Of a DNA stretch of 20,796 nucleotides, positions 6,437 to 13,327 are shown one piece after another (the first letter of the stretch is position 1; each line of letters starts with the position of its first letter). The notes beneath the pieces are model-generated. The model was not told the origin of the DNA and made no database searches. It saw only the letters and a program-made list of their open reading frames with translations. Source of the DNA: JAGLRQ01 sp965369805 (GTDB taxonomy: Bacteria > Auribacterota > UBA6266); NCBI GenBank assembly GCA_965369805.1, contig CBDURG010000021.1, positions 1-20,796 of the forward strand. The letters are read 5' to 3'. The position numbers and the translations under genes were made by a program.

Positions 6437-7696
6437 ATGAAATATGATGTGAAAAATTTAAAACTGGCCGCGGAAGGCCGGAAAAGAATTGAATGGGCTA
6501 ATAACGATATGCCGGTGCTTAGTCAGATAAGGCACAGGTTTTCAATAAAGAAAGTTCTCAGAGGAGTAAAAATGTCGGCGTGTCTTCATGTGACTGCTGA
6601 AACCGCTAACCTTATGAGAACGCTTAAAGCCGGCGGGGCTGATGTTGTTCTTTGCGCGTCAAATCCGCTTTCCACACAGGATGATGTGGCCGCGTCACTG
6701 GTTTCTGATTACAAGATTCCCGTATTTGCTATAAAAGGGGAAAATAATAAGACCTATTATGATCATTTAAAAGCCGCGATAAAACATGAACCGAACATTA
6801 CTATGGATGATGGTGCCGATCTTGTTTCTGAGGTATTGCAAAAGCATCGGAAACTTCATGATAAAATTCTTGGTTCGATGGAAGAGACTACAACCGGAAT
6901 AATAAGACTTAGAGCTATGGAAAAAGAAGGTGTTTTAAAGTTTCCTGTTATTTCGGTGAACGATGCTGATACCAAATATCTTTTTGATAACAGGTATGGA
7001 ACGGGGCAGTCAACTATAGATGGAATAATAAGGGCAACTGACCTTTTAATTGCCGGTAAAAATATAGTCGCGGCAGGGTATGGGTGGTGCGGCAAAGGGT
7101 TTGCAATGAGAGCGAAAGGGATGGGTGCTAACGTTATTGTTACGGAAATTGATCCTATAAGGGCGATTGAAGCGGTTATGGACGGGATGAGAGTAATGAC
7201 AATGGCTGAAGCTGCTCCTATTGGAGATGTTTTCTGCACGCTTACCGGCAATAAGAGTGTTTTGCGGCCCGAGCATTTTAAAAAGATGAAGAATGGGGCA
7301 GTTATTTGTAATTCCGGACACTTCAATGTTGAAATAGATATACCGGGCCTTATGAAACTTGCTAAAAAGGTAAAGCGTAATGTAAGAAATTGTGTCGACG
7401 AATTTGTATTGTCCGCAAACAAATCGGTGTTCCTGCTGGCTGAAGGAAGACTTATTAATCTTGCTGCTGCTGAAGGGCATCCCGCGTGTGTCATGGATAT
7501 GAGTTTTTCCACCCAGGCACTGGCTGCGGAGTTCTGCCTTGAAAACAAAGGGAAGCTTAAGGCAAGGGTTTATGATGTTCCCAAGCAGATTGAAGATATA
7601 ATCTCAAAAATGAAACTTAAATCGATGGGTATAAGAGTTGATGGATTGACGCTGGAGCAGAAAAAGTACATGGAATCCTGGCGCATGGGAACTTAA
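6437..7696 (+). CDS. ahcY: S-adenosylhomocysteine hydrolase
   Basis: This NAD-dependent enzyme splits S-adenosylhomocysteine, the inhibitory by-product of methylation, into adenosine and homocysteine. The 419-residue protein includes HVTAETANLMRTL and CASNPLSTQDD (substrate domain), EETTTGIIRL, NAD-binding AGYGWCGKG (213-221), and CNSGHFNVEID and EGHPACVMDMSFS near the C-terminus. It ends YMESWRMGT and lacks the longer PYKPEHYRY-type tail, so it belongs to the shorter form of the family. ATG 6437 follows AGGAG (6427-6431). It is downstream of metK with a 32-base gap and is probably co-transcribed. Its stop is only seven bases from the convergent lptG stop, and no terminator hairpin is visible between them. 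Confidence 0.96.
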   Translation: MKYDVKNLKLAAEGRKRIEWANNDMPVLSQIRHRFSIKKVLRGVKMSACLHVTAETANLMRTLKAGGADVVLCASNPLSTQDDVAASLVSDYKIPVFAIKGENNKTYYDHLKAAIKHEPNITMDDGADLVSEVLQKHRKLHDKILGSMEETTTGIIRLRAMEKEGVLKFPVISVNDADTKYLFDNRYGTGQSTIDGIIRATDLLIAGKNIVAAGYGWCGKGFAMRAKGMGANVIVTEIDPIRAIEAVMDGMRVMTMAEAAPIGDVFCTLTGNKSVLRPEHFKKMKNGAVICNSGHFNVEIDIPGLMKLAKKVKRNVRNCVDEFVLSANKSVFLLAEGRLINLAAAEGHPACVMDMSFSTQALAAEFCLENKGKLKARVYDVPKQIEDIISKMKLKSMGIRVDGLTLEQKKYMESWRMGT

Positions 7697-7703
7697 ATCC
7701 AAA

Positions 7704-8735
7704 TTAGCGAGTCTTAGAAAGAATTCCTATTCCTAAAACCGTAAATATAATATGAGGCAGCCATGCGGATAGTGCCGGGTTTATAAAGCCTTCTTTGCCG
7801 GCGGCTATTGATGCGGAATAGATAATATAATATAAGAAAAATATACCAATGCTTAACGATACACCAAGGATAGCCCCTCCCCGGCCTGTTATCTTTAAAG
7901 CGAATGGAACAGCGAGAAAAATCACAACAATATTGATAAAAGGCAGGGAAGTTCTTTGATGTTTGTCGGTGTTAAACGATAGAAAAACATTAGATAATTT
8001 TGATTTTATGAGGTCTTCTTTTGTTGTTGCGGTACTGAAAATCTGCTTGCTGAATTTTCCGCCTGGATTTTCCCTGTCCAGGCCACCCTCTCGCGTAAAA
8101 TTTTCTGTTTTTCCATCATAAAGAATCCATTGATTTCCCTGGATTTTTCCTTTTTCAGCGTATATGCGTTTTTTTAATATTTTTTTATCCGGGTAATAGT
8201 ATTTAATTTCGACTTGTTCTATTTTACTGCTGTTTATTTCAAAAGTCTTAATATTATATAAGTTCTTTTCTTTATCCATTAGTATTAGATCTTTTAAAAT
8301 ATTGTCCTGTCCCGAAGTTTCGGATTTTTTATTGAATTCCTGCATGGCAAGCAGGTTTGCTCCGGATGCAAATTGTTCATTTATGAGGAAAGTGAAAAAT
8401 GTTATGAGTGAGCCGACAAGTATATACGGTACAAGTATCCGATAGATGCTTATACCGCTTGTCCTCATTGCGCTTATCTCGTTGTGTTTGCTTAAATTCC
8501 CCATGGAATATATGACAGCCAGGAGACTTGCAATAGGGGAGACCCGTACGATAATAAGCGGGAGCATAAGGATATAAGAATAAATAATTTTTGCAAGTGA
8601 AAGGGTTCCGCTTTGAACAAATTCTTCAAGGTTGACGATCAGATCCCTTATTATATAAAGGAGTATAAAGGTAAACATACAGTAAGTAAACGGAACTAAA
8701 AAATTTCTTATAAGATATTTATCGATGATTTTCAT
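7704..8735 (-). CDS. lptG: LptG-like permease of the LPS export ABC transporter (YjgP/YjgQ family)
   Basis: The 343-residue inner-membrane protein opens MKIIDKYLIRNFLVPFTYCMFTFILLYIIRDL, the usual start of YjgP/YjgQ permeases. A cluster of hydrophobic helices is followed by a polar periplasmic domain (about residues 130-245) and three more helices near the C-terminus, giving the family's six-helix layout. With LptF and two LptB subunits it would extract LPS from the inner membrane. Its ATG overlaps the stop of the preceding gene (ATGA on the minus strand), so the two are co-translated. I call it LptG because it is second of the pair; from sequence alone the F/G assignment is not certain. Its stop nearly abuts the convergent ahcY. 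Confidence 0.85.
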   Translation of the reverse strand: MKIIDKYLIRNFLVPFTYCMFTFILLYIIRDLIVNLEEFVQSGTLSLAKIIYSYILMLPLIIVRVSPIASLLAVIYSMGNLSKHNEISAMRTSGISIYRILVPYILVGSLITFFTFLINEQFASGANLLAMQEFNKKSETSGQDNILKDLILMDKEKNLYNIKTFEINSSKIEQVEIKYYYPDKKILKKRIYAEKGKIQGNQWILYDGKTENFTREGGLDRENPGGKFSKQIFSTATTKEDLIKSKLSNVFLSFNTDKHQRTSLPFINIVVIFLAVPFALKITGRGGAILGVSLSIGIFFLYYIIYSASIAAGKEGFINPALSAWLPHIIFTVLGIGILSKTR

Positions 8736-9832
8736 TTATTTTTAGTTTTCCAGAATAAAAATATTCCAAGGGATAGAAGGATAATATTGGGTATCCAGAC
8801 TATGTATTCCGGATGAATGTCGGTTTTTTTGTCCAGAGCCTTTGCAAGGATTATAAAACTGTAGTAACACATTGCGAGCCCCAGGCTCAGGACAATTCCT
8901 ATGCTTTTCTCGCTTCTGTGGGCTTTTATGCCCAGGGGGATTGCTATAATAGTGAATATTATGCAGGAAACTGAACTTGCCAGCCTGCTGCTGAATTCGA
9001 CTTTAAGAGGTGTTGCGTTAATTCCTTTTTTCTCATACTCTCTGATTTTTCTGAGGAGTTTGCTTATGGGCATATCATTGGCACAGCGGGCTATATACTT
9101 GTTGGGCTTTTCTGGTAATTTGAATTCAAGCTGGTAGTTGTCAAAGCTTCCCCTGAAAAAGTTTTCTGGATTTTCCGGATCCGGGGCATCGAAACTGCCG
9201 TCTTTAAGCTCAAGCTTTATTGTTTTATCTTTCGCGGCATATTTAATTTTTCCTTCTTTCGCGATAATTGTGTTGGCGGGAGAATTTTCTTTTACTTCGA
9301 ATATCATTAAATCTTTCAGGATGTTGTCTGTCTTATCCTCGCAGTAGATTACGTAGGGGTAAAATGCTTCAATAAAGACTCCTTTTTCAATTAATTTAAC
9401 CGGGTTAATGTTTCCGACCTTGCTTATATCCAGCTTTTTGCTTTTTCTTATAACGTAGTGGCACGAGGGGGAAATATAGGAAGCTATAATAAAACTTATA
9501 ACTGCAATGACAAAGGCGGATTTAAGCACGGGCTTTGAAATATAAAATAAACTGAGCCCGGATGCTTTCATCGCAGTGATTTCATGGTTTGCTGAAAGCT
9601 TTCCGAACATCAGAAGGCCGGCGGTCAAACATGTTAGCGGTATGGTATAGCTAAGAAGGTAAGGGGTAATGTAAAATATCATTTTAAAAACAAAGGCAAG
9701 CTGAACCCCTTTTAATAGGAGTTGAATTAATTCTACAAGATTTCCTATAAGAAGAACGAATGTAAATATTCCCAGAGCGAACATAAAATTCGTAAAAAAA
9801 TCTTTTAATAAGTATTTTGTCAAAATTTTCAT
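8732..9832 (-). CDS. lptF: LptF-like permease of the LPS export ABC transporter (YjgP/YjgQ family)
   Basis: This is the first gene of the minus-strand pair, with 366 residues from ATG 9832 (MKILTKYLLKDFFTNFMFALG). It has the YjgP/YjgQ layout: N-terminal helices, a polar central domain (about 130-270) and C-terminal helices. A conserved cytoplasmic loop, FGKLSANHEITAMKASG, lies between the early helices, where LptB contacts these permeases. A longer frame from TTG 9871 would add 13 residues, but that TTG falls inside the -35 box of an excellent promoter (9843-9871). I therefore choose 9832, which matches other family starts. The predicted transcript begins about four bases before this ATG, so there is no room for a Shine-Dalgarno site. 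Confidence 0.85.
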   Translation of the reverse strand: MKILTKYLLKDFFTNFMFALGIFTFVLLIGNLVELIQLLLKGVQLAFVFKMIFYITPYLLSYTIPLTCLTAGLLMFGKLSANHEITAMKASGLSLFYISKPVLKSAFVIAVISFIIASYISPSCHYVIRKSKKLDISKVGNINPVKLIEKGVFIEAFYPYVIYCEDKTDNILKDLMIFEVKENSPANTIIAKEGKIKYAAKDKTIKLELKDGSFDAPDPENPENFFRGSFDNYQLEFKLPEKPNKYIARCANDMPISKLLRKIREYEKKGINATPLKVEFSSRLASSVSCIIFTIIAIPLGIKAHRSEKSIGIVLSLGLAMCYYSFIILAKALDKKTDIHPEYIVWIPNIILLSLGIFLFWKTKNK

Positions 9833-9842
9833 AATCTCAAGA

Positions 9843-9871
9843 ATTATACAGATGGTGCCGATATTAATCAA
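9843..9871 (-). promoter_or_regulatory. Sigma70 promoter for lptF-lptG
   Basis: On the minus strand TTGATT (9871-9866) and a perfect TATAAT (9848-9843) are 17 bases apart. The expected transcription start is near 9836, four bases before the lptF ATG at 9832. This predicts an almost leaderless mRNA. Confidence 0.65.
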
Positions 9872-10058
9872 CCAGGATTTTTAAAACAGTATAAAAGACA
9901 GTATGTTGTATTTCGTATACAGTATATAGTAAAAACGAACAAAAGAAAAAGTAACCACAGAGCCTGCCGGTAGGCAGAAATAGCAAATAAAATTAGCTGT
10001 CAGCCTTCAGCTATATACTATATACTATACACGACATACGGCTTCTATTGTTTTTCTA
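9872..10058. other. Intergenic region with AT-rich repeats and a short palindrome
   Basis: No gene is visible. The stretch 9901-9930 reads on the minus strand as ACTATATACT followed by GTATACGAAATAC, and 10017-10040 on the plus strand has ACTATATACT followed by ATACACGACATACG, a degenerate inverted pair. Between them GCCTGCC/GGTAGGC (9967-9980) is a near-perfect palindrome. The right end (10041-10065) is copy 2 of the 25-nt repeat. These look like remains of dispersed intergenic repeats. Confidence 0.45.
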
Positions 10059-10065
10059 TTGACAA
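10041..10065 (+). repeat. 25-nt dispersed repeat, copy 2
   Basis: It matches the reverse complement of 2757-2781 at 24 of 25 positions. It contains TCTATTG-TTTT-TCTATTG, and its right end supplies the TTGACA used as the -35 box of the tRNA promoter (10059-10064). Confidence 0.75.
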
Positions 10066-10087
10066 TGACCTTATCCGTCGGTAGTAT
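10059..10087 (+). promoter_or_regulatory. Sigma70 promoter for tRNA-Val
   Basis: A perfect TTGACA (10059-10064) and TAGTAT (10082-10087) are 17 bases apart. The expected start is near 10094, 12 bases before the mature tRNA 5' end. Confidence 0.65.
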
Positions 10088-10105
10088 TACTAACCGTTCT
10101 GAGAC

Positions 10106-10182
10106 GGGCGATTAGCTCAGCTGGTTAGAGCGCTAGCTCGACAAGCTAGAGGCCACTGGTTCGACTCCAGTATCGCCCACCA
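10106..10182 (+). tRNA. tRNA-Val (anticodon GAC), with C at position 33
   Basis: A complete cloverleaf of 77 bases can be drawn. The acceptor stem is GGGCGAT/ATCGCCC, the D-arm GCTC/GAGC, the anticodon stem CTAGC/GCTAG, and the T-arm ACTGG-TTCGACT-CCAGT. The discriminator A and the CCA end are encoded (10179-10182). The anticodon loop reads TCGACAA, so bases 10140-10142 are GAC, which reads valine codons GUC and GUU. Position 33, almost always U, is C here (10139). Everything else looks functional, and a good promoter lies just upstream. A palindromic repeat begins within the last bases of the CCA end. Confidence 0.88.
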
Positions 10183-10230
10183 TCCGCCTTCGCTTGGAGT
10201 TGGGTGTTTCATTCCGGAAGCTACGGCGGA
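10183..10230 (+). repeat. 26-bp palindrome family, interrupted copy
   Basis: The left half TCCGCCTTCGCT (10183-10194) and right half AAGCTACGGCGGA (10218-10230) are separated by 23 bases. The reverse complement of 10259-10284 has the same two halves joined directly. CATCCGCC (10181-10188) can also pair with GGCGGATG (10251-10258). Confidence 0.65.
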
Positions 10231-10258
10231 CGAGTCTTAAAAAATTTAATGGCGGATG

Positions 10259-10284
10259 TCCTCCGAAGCTTTAGCGTAGGAGGA
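10259..10284 (-). repeat. 26-bp palindrome family, uninterrupted copy in opposite orientation
   Basis: GTCCTCC (10258-10264) pairs with GGAGGAC (10279-10285). Read on the minus strand this is TCCTCCTACGCT followed by AAAGCTTCGGAGGA. Compared with the copy at 10183-10230, the stem changes come in pairs (G-C to T-A, T-A to A-T), as expected if the hairpin is maintained. Confidence 0.65.
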
Positions 10285-10313
10285 CAAAGACTGAATTACG
10301 CTGAATTTATTAT

Positions 10314-10342
10314 TTGATTTAAGTGTAGAAAACTGGGATAAT
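10314..10342 (+). promoter_or_regulatory. Probable sigma70 promoter for thrS
   Basis: TTGATT (10314-10319) and GATAAT (10337-10342) are 17 bases apart, with TG one base before the -10 box (10334-10335). A start near 10349 would give a leader of about 69 bases. The -10 box also lies within a small hairpin TGGG/CCCA. Confidence 0.45.
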
Positions 10343-10384
10343 AACCCATAGTGATTGAACTAAAAAAAATAAAGTAAATCCGAA

Positions 10385-10425
10385 AGGAGAAAAAACTACT
10401 GGTTGTAGTGGTTCCTTATGAGTAA
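10385..10425 (+). promoter_or_regulatory. thrS translation-start region: distant Shine-Dalgarno and an anticodon-like hairpin
   Basis: AGGAG (10385-10389) lies 28 bases before ATG 10418, too far for normal use. Between them ACTAC (10395-10399) pairs with GTAGT (10405-10409) around the loop TGGTT. Opening the top C-G pair gives a seven-base loop CTGGTTG, with U at the position-33 equivalent and GGU in the anticodon place, the anticodon of tRNA-Thr(GGU). Folding also shortens the gap to the ATG. Autoregulation by threonyl-tRNA synthetase through anticodon mimicry is known in E. coli; here it is inference. A nine-codon reading including the stop, CTG 10399 to TAA 10425, also follows the AGGAG and overlaps the start. 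Confidence 0.4.
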
Positions 10426-12163
10426 GACCCCCTTGAAATCCACCGCAGTTGATCTTGAAGCTCTGCGACATAGCGCCTCACATGTAATGGCTGAAGCCGT
10501 ACTTAAACTTTTTCCCGGAACAAAGCTGGCGATAGGCCCGGCTATTGAAGACGGTTTTTACTACGATTTTGATACTCCTGAGGCTTTTACTCCTGACGTT
10601 CTTGAGAAAATTGAGCAATTGATGGCGGAGAGTATAAAAGCTAACCGCAAATTTGAGCGCATTGAGATGGATCAGGAAGAAGCATTAAAGTTTTTCACGC
10701 AGAAAGATCAGATTTATAAGATGGAACTTATTGAATCTATCCCGGATAAAAAAATTCTTTTCTATAAACATGGAGATTTTATTGATCTCTGTAAAGGGCC
10801 TCATGTAGTTTCCACGGGGGAGGTTAAGGCTTTCAAGCTTTTAAAGATTGCCGGGGCTTACTGGCGCGGCGATGAGAAAAACAAGATGCTTCAGCGTATT
10901 TACGGGACAGCCTTCTATAGCAAAAAACAGCTTGAAGACCACCTGAATAAACTGGAAGAGGCGAAGAAAAGAGACCACCGGAAACTTGGCAAAGAGTTGA
11001 ACCTTTTCAGTATACAGGAATCTATAGGCCCCGGCCTTGTTTTATGGCATCCGAAAGGAGCACTCATCAGGAAGATAATCGAAGATTTCTGGAAAGATGA
11101 ACATCTAAAAGCTGGTTATGACCTTGTTAATACACCTCATATCGCGTTGCTGGATTTGTGGAAAAGAAGCGGCCATTTGGATTTTTATGAGGAAAATATG
11201 TATGCTCCCATGCAAGTTGATGAGGTCAAATATGAAATAAAGCCGATGAATTGTCCCTTTCACATTGCCATATATAAGAATCAAATACACAGCTACAGGG
11301 AGTTTCCAATCAGGTGGGCTGAACTTGGAACTGTTTACAGGTATGAAAGAAGAGGAGTTTTACATGGACTTATAAGAGTCCGGGGTTTTACGCAGGATGA
11401 CGCGCATATTTTTTGCCTTCCGGGACAATTGGAAGGAGAGATAAAGAAAATAATTGATTTTGTTGTTTATATTCTTTCTACCTTTGGTTTTAAAGAATAT
11501 GATGTATATCTTTCAACCAGGCCTGAAAAATTTGTTGGTTCTCAAGAGAATTGGCAAAAGTCCACCAACGCGCTTAAGAATGCTCTTGATCAAAAGAAAA
11601 TGAAATATGAAGTTGATCCCGGAGAAGGGGTATTCTATGGCCCAAAAATCGATATAAAGATAAAAGACGTTATGGGTAGAGCGCATCAGTGCAGTACAAT
11701 TCAAGTAGATTTTAACATACCTGAGAAATTTGATGTTTCATATATCGGGGAGGATGGAAATGAACACAGGCCTATAATGATTCACAGGGCGTTAATGGGG
11801 TCGCTGGAAAGGTTTTTCGGTGTTCTGATTGAACATTATGGCGGTGCGTTTCCTGTATGGCTTTCTCCTGTTCAGGTTGAATTGATTACTATATCTGATG
11901 CCCAGCTTGAGTACGCTTATTCGGTTAAGAAAAAGTTGGAAGAAAAAGGCATCAGAGTTCACATAGATGACAGAAACGAGAAGATGGGAGCAAAGATTAG
12001 GGAGGCTCAGATGCAGAAAATTCCCTATATGATTATTATCGGAAATAAGGAAATGGAAAATCAGACGGTTTCTGTCAGGACAAGAAAAGGTGACCAGCAA
12101 AATGGCATAAAGATAGAAAATTTTATCAGTGAAATAAATAGGACAATAAACTCGAAAAATTGA
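10418..12163 (+). CDS. thrS: Threonyl-tRNA synthetase without TGS domain
   Basis: ThrRS attaches threonine to tRNA-Thr. The 581-residue protein starts directly in the editing domain, with HSASH at 18-22 and CKGPH later, the two parts of the deacylation site that removes mischarged serine. The class II catalytic core follows, with Cys279 of the zinc site in KPMNCPFH, motif 2 around RYERRGVLHGLIRVRGFTQDD, motif 3 near HRALMGSLERFFG, and an anticodon-binding domain from about residue 480. The usual N-terminal TGS domain (about 60 residues) is absent. A TAG at 10406-10408 closes the frame upstream, so this is not a mis-set start. infC follows after 19 bases. Confidence 0.96.
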   Translation: MSKTPLKSTAVDLEALRHSASHVMAEAVLKLFPGTKLAIGPAIEDGFYYDFDTPEAFTPDVLEKIEQLMAESIKANRKFERIEMDQEEALKFFTQKDQIYKMELIESIPDKKILFYKHGDFIDLCKGPHVVSTGEVKAFKLLKIAGAYWRGDEKNKMLQRIYGTAFYSKKQLEDHLNKLEEAKKRDHRKLGKELNLFSIQESIGPGLVLWHPKGALIRKIIEDFWKDEHLKAGYDLVNTPHIALLDLWKRSGHLDFYEENMYAPMQVDEVKYEIKPMNCPFHIAIYKNQIHSYREFPIRWAELGTVYRYERRGVLHGLIRVRGFTQDDAHIFCLPGQLEGEIKKIIDFVVYILSTFGFKEYDVYLSTRPEKFVGSQENWQKSTNALKNALDQKKMKYEVDPGEGVFYGPKIDIKIKDVMGRAHQCSTIQVDFNIPEKFDVSYIGEDGNEHRPIMIHRALMGSLERFFGVLIEHYGGAFPVWLSPVQVELITISDAQLEYAYSVKKKLEEKGIRVHIDDRNEKMGAKIREAQMQKIPYMIIIGNKEMENQTVSVRTRKGDQQNGIKIENFISEINRTINSKN

Positions 12164-12182
12164 AACTCAGGGGAGGTGTTTT

Positions 12183-12707
12183 ATCGAAAAGGATTTTACA
12201 AAGGTAAACGAAAAAATAAGAGTTCCCGAAGTGAGACTCATTGACTCAGACGGAAAGCAGTTAGGTATTTTGAAGATAGCTGAGGCAAAATACATAGCTC
12301 GGGAAAAGAAGCTTGACCTTGTGGAAGTTGCCCCTATGGCAAAACCGCCTGTTTGCAGAATAATGGATTATGGAAAATATCGCTATGAACAGACAAAAAG
12401 AGAAAGACAGGCGAAAAAAAAGCAGCATGTAGTAAAAATAAAAGAAGTAAAGATAAGTCCCCGGATAGGCAATCACGATTATGGCATAAAAATCAAACAC
12501 CTTATAGAATTTCTGAAGAAAGGGTGCAAGGTAAAAGTGACACTTATGTTCAGGGGGCGTGAAATGGCACATAAAGAACTGGGCCGCAATGTATTAGAGA
12601 GAATTGTAGCGGATACGAAAGAGTATGGTGCTGTCGAGATGAGGCCCAAGGAAATGGGTAGGTTTGTGACTATGGTCATGGGCTCTAAAGCTGCGAAATC
12701 TTCTTAA
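12183..12707 (+). CDS. infC: Translation initiation factor IF-3, starting at AUC
   Basis: IF-3 binds the 30S subunit and rejects non-canonical start codons. I place the start at ATC 12183, six bases after GGAGG (12172-12176), giving 174 residues beginning (M)EKDFTKVNEKIRVPEVRLID. The next usual start, GTG 12231, lacks a Shine-Dalgarno site and would remove the conserved KVNEKIRVPEVR segment. The N-domain ends around residue 75, and a lysine-rich linker (RERQAKKKQHVVKIKEVK) leads to the C-domain with MFRGREMAHKELG. infC genes characteristically use rare AUU/AUC-type starts, which IF-3 itself discriminates against, giving autoregulation. It follows thrS as in many bacteria, but rpmI-rplT come only after a 408-base gap with their own promoter. 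Confidence 0.93.
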   Translation: MEKDFTKVNEKIRVPEVRLIDSDGKQLGILKIAEAKYIAREKKLDLVEVAPMAKPPVCRIMDYGKYRYEQTKRERQAKKKQHVVKIKEVKISPRIGNHDYGIKIKHLIEFLKKGCKVKVTLMFRGREMAHKELGRNVLERIVADTKEYGAVEMRPKEMGRFVTMVMGSKAAKSS

Positions 12708-12730
12708 AAATGTAGAATGTCGTCTGATTT

Positions 12731-12974
12731 AGCAAAATCTGCCCGCGTTGTCTCTGTTATTAGATTCGCGTTTGCAAATCTGCGGGGGAAGGGCCGACGG
12801 ATTAAATCTTAGAAAGATTTGATTATGCTTGCCCTGAAGAATTCGTTTAGAATTCCCAGGATTAAGTCCCCGCGATCTTTCCCTTAGAAATGCAAAGCAT
12901 TTCAAGGACTAAAGTACCCGAAATTTCAAAGAAATTTCAGGGCGCGGATTGAAAGGCGGCGGGGTATCCCTTTT
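12731..12974 (+). repeat. Multi-hairpin intergenic element, copy 2 (expanded)
   Basis: Three blocks match copy 1 in order: 12731-12745 (identical to 5098-5112 over AGCAAAATCTGCCCG apart from the first base or two), 12788-12809 (21 of 22 with 5113-5134) and 12960-12974 (identical to 5158-5172). Extra sequence between them forms more hairpins: ATTAAATCTT/AAGATTTGAT (12801-12823), GAATTC-GTTTA-GAATTC (12839-12855) inside CCTG/CAGG, GAAATGC-AAA-GCATTTC (12887-12903) and GAAATTTC-AAA-GAAATTTC (12920-12938). The last two sit inside imperfect long arms 12868-12881 and 12951-12964. The 408-base gap 12708-13115 otherwise holds only the rpmI promoter; I see no gene. Confidence 0.72.
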
Positions 12975-13044
12975 TTTTGACTAAGATAAAAGTTCCGGCT
13001 GTGACCCTAATTACCATGATTATAAATACTTTCTAAAAAAAATC

Positions 13045-13073
13045 TTGCCTTTTTAATTGAAACGTATTATCCT
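13045..13073 (+). promoter_or_regulatory. Probable sigma70 promoter for rpmI-rplT
   Basis: TTGCCT (13045-13050) and TATCCT (13068-13073) are 17 bases apart. A start near 13080 gives a leader of about 36 bases. It lies downstream of the hairpin element, so the element would not be in this transcript. Confidence 0.5.
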
Positions 13074-13115
13074 TTAGTGCTTTATGTGGTGTTTCACTGT
13101 ACAAGGAGATATTGA

Positions 13116-13307
13116 ATGCCTAAGATAAAGACAAAAAAAGCGGCTGTAAAGCGGTTTAAGAAGTCCAAAGGTGGTAAAATCCTGCACTCTAAAGCGAATG
13201 CGGGACATTTGATGGGGAAAAAAACAGGTAAAAGAAAAAGAAAATTAAGGAAGTGCTCGGAGGTTTCCTTGTCTCAGAAGAGCAGGATTACCAGAATGCT
13301 TCCTTAG
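13116..13307 (+). CDS. rpmI: 50S ribosomal protein L35
   Basis: This 63-residue, strongly basic protein starts MPKIKTKKAAVKRFKKSKGGKI. The HSKANAGHLMGKKTGKRKRKLRK segment is typical of L35, and the length is normal. ATG 13116 follows AAGGAG (13104-13109). rplT starts 20 bases after its stop, giving the standard L35-L20 pair. Confidence 0.97.
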   Translation: MPKIKTKKAAVKRFKKSKGGKILHSKANAGHLMGKKTGKRKRKLRKCSEVSLSQKSRITRMLP

Positions 13308-13327
13308 AAAATTGGAGGGGATAAAAA

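Noticed and set aside
6856..7548. 230-codon open frame antisense to ahcY
   Set aside because: It lies wholly opposite a well-conserved gene, matches no recognisable family, and is a frame shadow caused by codon bias.
7697..7703. Bidirectional terminator between ahcY and lptG
   Set aside because: Only seven bases separate the convergent stops and no GC-rich hairpin with a T-run is visible around them.
8901..9347. Two plus-strand open frames opposite lptF
   Set aside because: They are antisense shadows of a conserved membrane protein gene and have no supporting start signals.
10183..10417. T-box leader for thrS
   Set aside because: No T-box core resembling TGGNACCGCG is present in the thrS leader, or in the pheS leader at 13685-13886.
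12708..13044. CRISPR array or small RNA gene in the infC-rpmI gap
   Set aside because: The hairpins have different sequences and irregular spacing with no repeated spacer pattern, and I saw no convincing promoter-terminator pair for an RNA gene.
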